Under the pieces are notes generated by a model. The model did no database searches and was not told the origin of the DNA. It saw only the letters and a list, made by a program, of their open reading frames with translations. From Abelmoschus esculentus (taxonomy: Eukaryota > Streptophyta > Magnoliopsida > Malvales > Malvaceae): a stretch of DNA of 64,000 nt. Numbering within the stretch: the stretch's first letter is position 1; the number at the start of each line of letters is the position of its first letter. The stretch is taken from contig JAUCBN010000005.1 in NCBI GenBank assembly GCA_035048815.1, forward strand, positions 16,580,517-16,644,516, in the 5' to 3' direction. Positions 22,475-31,286 of the stretch are shown one piece after another. The position numbers and the translations under genes are program-made.

Positions 22475-23049
22475 GAATTTCGAGATGGGCTTGATGCATT
22501 GACAAAGTTTGTTTTTGAGAGAACAAGGTCGAAGCAAGTTAAGGGTATAGTAATGACGAGGCCTGTTCTTATTGGTATTACACAATCATATCTGGATGCT
22601 TTGAATAATGGTGCAATGCCTACAATATCTTCCTCAGGCAGGTTAGTTACTGTTATCTGAAAATGTTATGGATATATCATTAAGTGGAATCAAAGAGCAT
22701 TAATAGTGTTATTTTCAGAGTGTTGAAGAAGTTGAGTGTCAGAGGGTGTATGATTTTGCTGCTGAGTGTTGGAGGGCGATGTTCAAATGTCATAGGAAGC
22801 ATGGAAAAGAGGTTGAGAGCAGATTTTCATGCTTCTGATGCAAGTATTGATAATGTTGTGAAGGTAAGTGATCATTATCTACTAGTCCTTAAGGACTGCA
22901 ACCTCATTGTGCAACTTTGTTTCTTCTTGTTATCTGCTTCTGATGCAAGTATTAATAATGTTGGGGGTTCTTTTCTAATAGCTTGTAAAGAGAAAAAATA
23001 CATATTATTATTATATAATATAATATTATTTTTATTTGAGTTTTTTTAA
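22475..23049 (+). other. Right half of the captured gene region
   Basis: It contains the GBP exon pieces 22475-22641 and 22719-22863 and then intron-like sequence. The block GCTTCTGATGCAAGTATT is repeated about 105 bp downstream (near 22827 and 22935), a small internal duplication of the exon end. Confidence 0.6.
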
Positions 23050-23365
23050 TTATATTATTAATAGCAACGTTTGTAAAGAAAAAACCGCCACTAACTAATA
23101 TGCCATTAGTGACCTTTGCAAATAAAAACGTTACTAAAAAAGATGTCATTAGTGACGTTTGTAAAGAAAAACGACACTAAACAATATCTTAGTAGTGGCG
23201 TTTGTAAAGAAAAATATCACTAAAAACATCTCAGTAACGGCGTTTATAAAAAAAAACCACTAAAGAACATCTCATTAGCGGCTTTCTTAAAATAAAAACG
23301 CCACTAAAGAACATCTCATTAGCGGCATTTATAAAAAACACCAGTAAAAATGTCTTTAGCGATGT
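23050..23365 (+). repeat. Subterminal hairpin repeats, right
   Basis: About seven units of roughly 45 bp with arms such as TAGTGGCGTTT and AAAACGCCACTAA, more decayed than the left array. They frame the captured region as a mirror of 15230-15490. Confidence 0.65.
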
Positions 23366-23373
23366 TTTACACT

Positions 23374-23670
23374 ATCTTGTCCAGCAACGTTCTCCTTATT
23401 TTTCTCCTTAGTTTGCCTGTCATATTGCTATTTTTCCTCTGCTGTCTCGGCATCAGGTCCTGCCTCGTCCTTAGTTTGCTGTCGCGGCAATACTTGTTCA
23501 TGTACAGACATAAAAATGTAGTAAAGTATGTCTTTTCTAAAAATATTATTTTTCATAGCATAATCCCTAAATATATTGCATTAAGTACATACATTGGTCC
23601 AAGTAGATGTAGAATTGTTGATTAATGCCCATGAAAAGTATATAAAGTGGTAGTGAGTTTAGCACTTATT
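23374..23670 (-). repeat. Partial 3' LTR of copy B
   Basis: It matches 39145-39430 closely (TTGTCCAGCAACGTTCT, then TTGCCTGYCATATTGCTATT and others). About 1 kb of LTR expected to the left is replaced by the Pack-type element. Confidence 0.7.
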
Positions 23671-24788
23671 ACACCCTCAAACTCGAACTATTGTTTGTCC
23701 TCAAGCAATACAAACCATCAATTGTCAAACTCTATTCTCTCTTGGTCTTATGTTTCCATCTATTCTCCCCACCATAACTATGTCTATTCTTTAGACATAA
23801 CCTTTTGGTTACCTAAGGTTGTACCTAGAAGGTAAACTTTAAGGTTTTGTGAGTGTATGCGTTTTTGTGGAAAAGTTTGATTAAAGGCCTTCTTAGATAA
23901 ACTCTAAGTTCAAGACAAATAGACTTGGATTTAGTGTACTCTTCTTAAAACAACAAATTCTTGAGCCAATTTCGGGCACCTCAAGTATTGTGTTTTCTTC
24001 TTATTTTCTTATTTCTTTTTCTATTCTTTCGAATATACTAGAGCCAATTTCGTGAACCTCTAGCATGAAGAGGAGTATTTTCTAGAGCCGGTTATAGGCA
24101 CCTCTAGTCGCTTTTCCAAAGATCTAAGTCTTTATCACCTAAGTTTATTAAAAGAATTATTATAGTCAAACAAGTCCCAAAAGTGTTTTAAATTCACCCT
24201 TATAGTAAGTAAGCTTCTAAGTTTTTCTCCTTAAGTATCCTAGAATTAAACCTTCAAAACAGACCTTAACTATGGTAAGGAGAAAGATTTCTATTGCCTT
24301 AAAGAATAAACTAAAACAATACTGATGATGGGCAATGCAAGAGTATAAGCAACAATTTCAAGTAAAGTGGTGGACATAAGAAAAAAATTTATCACTAGAA
24401 AATCCCTTTTCACGGTAAGGCCGCAGTAGTGGATTGCCTCGATAGTGGCTCTACACCCCCAAACTCAAACCAAGCATTATCCTCAATGCTTAATTTAAGG
24501 GCAAACAGTATGCAACAAAATATATAAAAGAAAAAAAAACAGGCAATCATATGAACAACAAAGAAGAAAAAATTATAATGATTCGGAAGAGCTTTCTTCC
24601 ACAATTTATTTTCTCGATCTTGCTGCTGATTGTTACACCCTTGGTGATGGCGATGGCTTTGCTCGTCTTGGTGGCTGAACTTTTGTTGGTGTTACTCGTT
24701 GCATGGGAGCATTCATCTCTTATTCTCCTTCGTCTTCAGTCTCCATTATATCCGTGCCTCCTTCATTCTCTAGATCTACCCCAACATT
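23671..24788 (-). other. Untranslated 3' part of copy B
   Basis: It lies between the ORF2 stop and the 3' LTR. No coding pattern was seen. It contains three 26-nt hairpins and CTCAAACTCGAACTATTG next to the LTR, which on the minus strand gives a purine-rich tract. Confidence 0.6.
23960..24107 (-). ncRNA. Three copies of a 26-nt hairpin motif
   Basis: Hairpins at 23960-23985, 24038-24063 and 24082-24107, each with a 6-bp stem and a 14-nt loop. The stems are CTTGAG/CTCAAG once and CTAGAG/CTCTAG twice, so pairing is kept while the bases change. On the element's sense strand the loop starts GT and ends GG. No known RNA family was recognised; it may be an RNA or a DNA structure. Confidence 0.55.
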
Positions 24789-26090
24789 CTAAATTATTGG
24801 CTCGGCAGTGTTTGAGCTCTGATTTACATAAGCATCTATCTCAGTTGATAGATTGCCCATTGGGATTGGGGATCTTAGGGGAGTGCTGAACACTGCCCTC
24901 CTTTTGGAAGATCTTCTGCTGGTAGATGATGCCGTGATAGAATCTGCTACACTGGATGGGCCAGCAGCGTTAAATTGTTGTTGAGGGCGTGTGAGGAAGA
25001 ATGGTCTTAGTCCTCCGAGAGCTGGTGTTGTTTCTGTGTAGGGTGCAACTGTCACGAACATGTTGGTTGGAAATTGTGGAAACTGCATCCCTTGGTCTAG
25101 AAAGTTGTGGAGCATCATTTGAGCAAGTATGCTATTGAAGTCTCTTTGATACTCCATTTATCACTGTTGCCTAAGGTTCATAGTTTTCATCCTCTGTAGA
25201 ATCTCCTGATATGGGTCTACTGCGGCAGTGGTGTGGGCAGCGTCAGGTATACCTGTTGTGTATTGGGCCCTGGTAGTAGTGTCGGCAGTGAACTACTGCG
25301 GAGTTGCCTGGACTAGTTCGGCCTGAGTGGTCTGCATAACTTTATGGTAGAAGTCTTTAGTCCATCCTTGCCTGTTTGGTGTGTATTCATCCGTATCTTC
25401 TACTAGTACTCCTGCAGTAATGCATAAACCAGAGATTAAACAAGGGAAATATAAAGGTCTGCGTTCCTTCTTACTGTACTCATAAATTTCTCATAAAATA
25501 ATTTCTCCAACATTGATGCTCCTCTTTTTGATGATGGATTGGATGAGCACCAATCTTTTACGGTCCACCGTGCTGTTGTGGGAGGTGGGGATGAGGCGTC
25601 TCTTGACAAAGGTACACCACATCTTAGCCTCGGGCTTGAGACTTTGCCTTGTTACAGAACCTCTATAGGCACCAGTTTCCCAAGGGGTATTGTTGTAACA
25701 AAGGTCATCTTTGATCAGCTCGTAGTCCTGAATGATGACATTCTCCATGAATTCGGTATGGATATCACGTATTGGGATTAGGCCATAGAAATCGTTGATT
25801 ATTTCGGCATCGGTCCTGATAGGCCTGCCTCGGTAGTGAACAAAGAGAGACTCTTTGCTTGGCCCGTGCGTATAGAATTCTCACACGATGGTGGCGTTGG
25901 CCTAGGAAGGTTGTAGGAAGAAAATCTCTCATTTTTTATATTTAATCTTGTCGAACAAGTAATGTTCGATGCCGAAGTTTTCCTCCTCTGCATGTTGGAA
26001 CCCTTGTTCCTCCCATAATTGTCGAGAGATGAAGGACCTGTTGAAGCGTTCATCAATGGCGTCAAGGGCGAATCTTTTGTAGGTGGCCAT
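24789..26090 (-). pseudogene. ORF2, 'putative plant transposon protein' domain, copy B
   Basis: The start codon at 26090 opens MATYKRFALDAIDERFNRSF. Further down come HYRGRPIRTDAEIINDFYGL, DDLCYNNTPWETG, WCTFVKRRLIPTSHNSTVDR and INVGEII. The last 120 codons (25157-24789) hold a hydrophilic tail with SSTSRRSSKRRAVFSTPLRS. The frame covers about 434 codons and is broken by stops but not by frameshifts. The first stop is a TGA at the same Trp codon as in copy A (after KIKYKK). The N-terminal two thirds match the PF20167-type domain; the Ser/Gln-rich tail is unassigned and is missing from truncated copy A. Confidence 0.7.
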
Positions 26091-26242
26091 CTATGAGCAA
26101 TTGAAGATTGAGAGTCTTGGAGAATTTCTTGAAGAGTTTCTGAAGATTTTAAGAGAGTAAGTAGGCAAAGAGTATTATAAGAGCAAGATTTAATAAAGAT
26201 AACAAGAATGCAAGAGTGAATAGTTCAAGAGTGAGAGATTTT

Positions 26243-26249
26243 TTTTATA
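26243..26249 (-). promoter_or_regulatory. TATA box of ORF2, copy B
   Basis: TATAAAA on the minus strand, preceded by GGCC, about 155 nt upstream of the start codon at 26090. Position and context match copy A at 10062-10068. Confidence 0.5.
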
Positions 26250-26571
26250 GGCCTTTGCAGTGTGACCGTTTTAACCACTAGCCGTTTTGTAGACTTTGAT
26301 TTTTTACTACCCGTTAGCATTTACTACCGCGGCGAAAATTTCGATAGATAGCCATTACACTGATTCTGCCTGTTGAGACTGTTACGGCTTCTAACATTGT
26401 TTACTGCCTCGGCAGAATTCTTGCTATGAACTATTTCTCATTTAATCTTGATTTTATTGTCCTAAAAAATTTTAAACACTAAAAACAAAAATAAAAAGAT
26501 AAAATGATAAAAACATAAATTCTAAACTAAAGCTAATCCTAATATAATAAATAAAAAGATAAGGAAAAATA

Positions 26572-27776
26572 TTATGTTACTGGTGGAGTGCATGTAAATG
26601 CATCTCCCAATCTGCTTATCTCTTGTTGGCCTAGATTATCCTTTAAGTGTTGGCCATTCCCTTCTGGTACATGTCCATTCTTCTTGGATTCAGAATTGTA
26701 TGTGTCTGGACATTGTATTTCCCTCTTTGCTACCTCTGCCTTTGGCTTAATCTTTTTACCAATTATTCTACCGAGCATGCTGCCAAGGCAGTGATTGCTA
26801 AAGCAGGATTTCTTGATGTCTGAATCTGTGGTGTGGAGGGCTTTGCACTCTTCAGCATCATCATACCTTTTTAGATTATGAAAGGCATTGAGTTTAACTT
26901 GCTGGTCATTGACCCTCATAGTTAACTCTCATCTTTCCACATCAATTAATGTTCGTCCAGTAGCAAGGAAAGGTATCCCAAGGATGATCGGTACATTCTC
27001 ATCTACTTCACAATCAAGGACAAGAAAATCAGCAGGAAAAATAAAATTATCTATTCTTACCAATATATCCTCGATTTTTCCTTTGGGTTCCACGTATGAT
27101 CGATCCGTAAGTTAGAGCATCACAGTAGTAGGCTTTCCCCTTCCAATTCTAAGTCTTTAGAAGACAGACTTGGGCATTAGATTGATGCTTGCTCCAAGGT
27201 CGCATAGGGTCTTACCTTTATAGTGGTTACCTATTGCACAAGGTATTGTAAAGCATCCAGGATCCTTCAATTTCGGTGGCATGCGGTTGTATAGTATTGC
27301 CATGCATCCTTCAGTTACTGCCACTGTTTCAAACTTACCTAGCCTCTTTCTTTTAGACACAATGTCTTTCAAGAATTTGGCATAATTGGGCATTTGTTCA
27401 ATTGCTTCAACAAAGGGTAAGTTAATGTGGACTTGCTTTAGGATGTCTAAAATTTTTTTGAATTGGTGGTCCTGTTTTTGCTTTTTCAACCTTTTTGAGA
27501 AAGGTGGTGTTGGTCTCATCTCTTCTAGAGTCTCATTGGTTTGGAATTTAATACCTAGAACCACTTTGTTTATCACTGTTTCGGCAACTTGTTCAGGTGC
27601 TGCCGAGCTCTCTGCTGGGGCAATGTTCTCATGATCAATTTGTTCAGCATCTGAGTCCTCCTTGTTTGATTCCTCTTGTACTGCTAGTGGGGCTTTGTTT
27701 GCTGAGCTGCCTAATGTCTCTTTAAGTTTTAGGTCACTTCTTGTAGTGATTGCTTTGTATTGTTCATGGCTCATTC
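26572..27776 (-). pseudogene. Gag-protease, 3' part, copy B
   Basis: It continues the frame interrupted by the chromovirus insertion. A long open part (27776-27157) covers the linker and the retropepsin start, with CDLGASINLMPKSVF. After one stop come PADFLVLDCEVDENVPIILG and IPFLATGRTLIDVE. The frame ends at TAA 26572 after a basic tail with LGSMLGR. This copy is better preserved than copy A, with only a few stops. The protein ends here; no reverse transcriptase follows. Confidence 0.75.
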
Positions 27777-29813
27777 TGTAACACCCCAAATGTTTTTCCC
27801 AATTAGTATCAAAATCCCTAATTTTGTGCCTTAATTATTTGGGGATTTTAAAACCGAAATTAGGGACCTTTTTGGTAATTTCTAAAATTTGAAGGCCCCG
27901 TTTTTGAAACCTTAAAAGTTCAAGCCCTCCATGTGCAATTACACCTTTTTGTTTTTGGAAAGTTTCCTTTCCCGAGTTCTGATACGAATCTGTTGGGGTT
28001 TTTCCTTTCCTTTTTAATTTCTCACGAATTTAAACAATTCGTTTCCCTCTTTTCGTTTTCCTTGTTTTTTATCTCGTGGTAATCGTGTCTCCGTTCCATT
28101 CAAGTTTTGTCTAATAAGCTTTCTTCTTTCCTTCGTTTTTCTTCTGATCGGGTTTGTTAGTTTGGTTAGTGTTTGAGTTGTTTGAATCGAAATCTGGTTT
28201 TGGGGGAGTGTTGTTGTCGGTTTATATCAAATCTGGTAAGGAAGAAAACTTAGAAACCAATCGAGAAAATTTAGAATTTCCAGATTTTCCGAGAAAATCT
28301 GGAAAAATCCTAGATTTTCTCAGGAAAATTCATCCCATCCCGTGTTCGACCCGGCCCCACCCGAAACCCGACCTGATCGACACGAAACTCGATCTGTTTG
28401 ACCCGAATCCGACCCGACCCGTGACCCGCTGACATCATCAACTAACGTCACTGTTGACGTCATTAGTTGACAACACTACTGACGCTATCAGCTGACATCA
28501 CTGATGATGTCATCAGCTGACGGTATTGCTGACGTTAGCGTTGACCTAATAACGTCATCTGCTGACATCAAAATTGACCATGTTGATGTCAGCGTTGACT
28601 TTTTCAACCTGGGCCTACTTTATGTTTTTTGACATCTTGAGTTCGATGGCGCTGTCCGTTTTTCGAAATTCAAACCCGAAGTATTGTTTTTAAGGCTTTT
28701 AAATTCGAATGCTTATTTGGAAATTATCTTTAGTGGTTTCTGGATCAGTTTCTGTGCACTTCAGGTGACATGGATTCTGAGCCCGAGCATCTGCCTCCTC
28801 CACCTCCTGGACGATCTCCTGTCCAACAACATCTAGGACCCGTACGTGAGTTTTAGTTAATTCTGATTTAGTTTACTTATCAATGAAATGGCATAGTAGG
28901 GTATTTAACGATAATTGTTACACGTAGGTTCTACTCCTGCGCATTCTAGTGGTAAAGCCGAATCCAACCGACGTTAGTATCGTCGTTAAGCTTTCTGTTC
29001 AGGTGTGTTCCCTTCTGTTGACTCTGTTTTTCAGTATGTTCCGTTTTCTGTTAAAATCCGTATGATCATGCATCATTCTGACATCACATTCCTGTTACTG
29101 CTACATGATATGCTTGCCTCCTATTTTTATTGTAATGCATGCATTCTGATACTGTTTATGCATATACATTACATCTGGTAGAATATGTGTACGGGGAAGT
29201 TAGTGACTTATCACTTTTGTTTAGTGGCTTCACCTACGGGTCGAGATACCACTTCTGATCAATGGCTCCATCTTCGGGTCGAGTTTCCACTTCTACTGGT
29301 GTGATGGAGTTAGAGGGGTTCAGGGGAACATACTCTTCTGTTGGTGTTCGGAGATGGGTACATTTCATGCATACACCGCATCATCTGTATATACTGTTCT
29401 AAAATCTTGTTTTATCTGTACTTTAGAAACACACTAGGCTCCCTAGCTTACACCCTCTCAGCTTCCTGTTTTAGGTCGTTACCTAGGCTACTTCGGTACT
29501 TGGAGATTACTATTTTCAGACTATTACGTATGTTTCATAGTTTTCAGACTATTTTATTATTTTCGGATATTTTATTAGTTGTAATGAACTTTGGATTTAG
29601 AACTTTATTTTGGACTTTCTGGACTTTATACTATTTAATGTTGGGTTGAACCTTATTTTATTTGGATAATATTTCAGTATGTTTGATAATAAATTATTTT
29701 AAACAATTTGTTCTTATCTTTTATTTGAATAAAAACCTACCTTGCGAATCAAGTTTTAGTAATGTGAACCCTAACTTTTATTCTAAGAAATTAGATAAAT
29801 TTTGGGGTTTACA
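27777..29813 (+). repeat. 5' LTR of the complete chromovirus
   Basis: TGTAACACCCC to GGTTTACA. It contains a TTGAC- and TGACGTCA-like block at 28430-28605, in which only one perfect TGACGTCA remains (28455). A two-unit tandem block lies at about 29222-29310. Confidence 0.95.
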
Positions 29814-29818
29814 TTTAG

Positions 29819-29830
29819 TGGTATCAGAGC
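29819..29830 (+). other. Primer-binding site, initiator Met-tRNA
   Basis: TGGTATCAGAGC begins five bases after the LTR end; it is complementary to the 3' end of plant initiator Met-tRNA, as usual for chromoviruses. Confidence 0.95.
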
Positions 29831-30015
29831 CAGGTTTAACCCACGGACTGTGAGGTCCAAAATGATTTTTGATTTGAAAATATTTTGACAATATTATTTA
29901 AAAATTTGGATTTCTATTTTGAATTGTATTTTAAAATTCTCTGAAATATTCTAAATATTACTCCAAGTACCGATACTAATATAAGATTCTGTCTGTCCTT
30001 CTGTATATACTAACT

Positions 30016-31286
30016 ATGCCACCTCGTAGGAGTACACGCTTAGCTACTGGGAGAGGTCGTGGCCGAGGTCGATCTGCTGCTTGTGCTAGTAATGTTCCGC
30101 CTCCTGTGGATCCGCCATAGGAGTAGAGTTTGGCTCAGGAGGTAGGAGTAGAGGATCAGCCTGAGGTTCAGATCGAGGCTCAACATGCCGAGGTTGATCA
30201 GCCAGTCCAGAATGAGGGACCATTTGAGTCTGGGGACAGTGAGACTATCAGTTTGGACTCCATGATGATACAGAGAGAGTTGCTCAGATATTTACGGCAG
30301 AATGAGGGTTCTAGGAAACCCATATCTACGGAGTTTTTGGCTGTTGAGATGACCATGTTCGATGGTAAGACTGGTACAGATCCAGCTGATGCAGAGTATT
30401 GGCTGAAGAAGCTTCAGCGCTTGTTCGTTGAGATGGAATATCCCTCTGATAGGAAACTGAGGGCTACCATATCGTTACTTTAGGGAGAAACCCTGAATTG
30501 GTGGGAGGCCAAGGAGAAAGTTACCGCTTCAGAGAAGCTCAACTGGGAGTTTTTTAGGCAGACCTTTGATGACAGATATATGGGACCTGAGTATCTGGCC
30601 AAGTGCTGAGATGATTTCCTGAGTCTGCAGCAGAACGACATGTCAATGAATGACTATGAGATTGAGGTCCTTCGCTTGCTCTAGTATGCCCCTGGTATTG
30701 TTTCCACTGAGAAACAAAAGTGTGATCATTTCTTGAAGGGACTCCGGGTACCGCTGAAGATTGTTGTTGTCACTCATCATGACACGGAATATAAGATGAT
30801 CACTCGGCGTGCCAGGACAGCCGAGCGTAATGAGAGCTTGAGGGTTTAGCTGGAGTCCCAGGTTTAGGATAGAGGTAGACGATAGCCTGCAGCACCTGCT
30901 CAGCACAGTCAGGTTTTTTAGTCCCAGAAGAGGGGTCGTGATGAGTTTGAGCCTCAGAGTTCTGCACGTTCTAGACCAGTTGCTTTTGTTGCCCTTGCTG
31001 TTAGTGGAACTGGATCCACTAATACCCGAGCCTTACCCCAGTGTTCGTTCTGTAAGAAGTGGCACTCAGGAGAGTGTCGTATCTAGAGTGGGGCTTACTT
31101 CTGATATGGTTCTTATGATCACCGTCTCAGGGACTGTCCAGTGGCACCCCAGTCTGGTCATACTCCGGGACAATCACAGGCGTCAGTTCAGGCTTCTGCA
31201 GCGGGAAGAGGTCAGGGTAGACCTGCTGTATCTGGTATCGGTAGTAGGGGCAGGCCCAGTCAGTTTAGAGGAGACAAGAGGACCGA
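30016..31286 (+). pseudogene. Decayed gag of the complete chromovirus
   Basis: ATG 30016 starts MPPRRSTRLATGRGRGRGR, a basic N-terminus typical of this clade. The capsid core follows: FDGKTGTDPADAEYWL, then NWWEAKEKVT and FRQTFDDRYMGPEYL. A zinc knuckle, CSFCKKWHSGECR, lies near 31040-31080, and a Gln/Gly-rich tail follows. The frame is kept from 30016 to about 31290 but has about eleven stops, most of them TAG at expected Gln codons. The product would have been the nucleocapsid precursor that packages element RNA. Confidence 0.8.

Larger units (their letters stand above)
16348..22863 (+). pseudogene. Guanylate-binding protein gene fragment, split by a retrotransposon
   Basis: Recognisable exons: 16348-16461 (DFYLNLMEDNRKITPRDYLE, then LALRPVQGSGKDIASKNE), about 16637-16681 (LNNEKNLQRIDQI), and about 16834-16858 joined to 22475-22641. 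This third exon reads LDKLRPEF, then GLDALTKFVFERTRSKQ and GITQSYLDALNNG. The last exon is 22719-22863. These match the middle domain of plant GBP/atlastin-type large GTPases, from memory of Arabidopsis At5g46070. The GTPase domain and the C-terminal coiled coil are absent. One short exon between the first two is missing, and the last exon joins SVEEVECQRVYDFAAE to a distant MEKRLRADFHASDAS part in another frame. GT/AG borders persist. A chromovirus sits inside the third exon. Confidence 0.8.
15191..23373. mobile_element. Pack-type DNA element carrying host gene pieces
   Basis: Arrays of GGCGTTT/AAACGCC hairpins lie at both ends (15230-15490 and 23050-23365). Between them are host-gene pieces including guanylate-binding-protein exons, plus a later 5.6-kb chromovirus. 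Without that insertion the element is about 2.6 kb. The left edge starts CACTA and the repeats resemble subterminal repeats of CACTA elements, but no matching TAGTG terminus or 3-bp duplication was found. The superfamily and exact ends therefore remain open. The right edge cuts into the LTR of the Athila-like element next door. Confidence 0.5.

Noticed and set aside
22684..23049. Independent small gene with MEKRLRADFHASDAS
   Set aside because: The open frame spans a GBP exon fragment and runs through its splice donor into the intron-like sequence, so it is part of the pseudogene.
24551..24889. Leu-rich open frame resembling a membrane protein
   Set aside because: It overlaps ORF2 of copy B on the opposite strand and the adjoining untranslated part; hydrophobicity comes from the reversed coding sequence.
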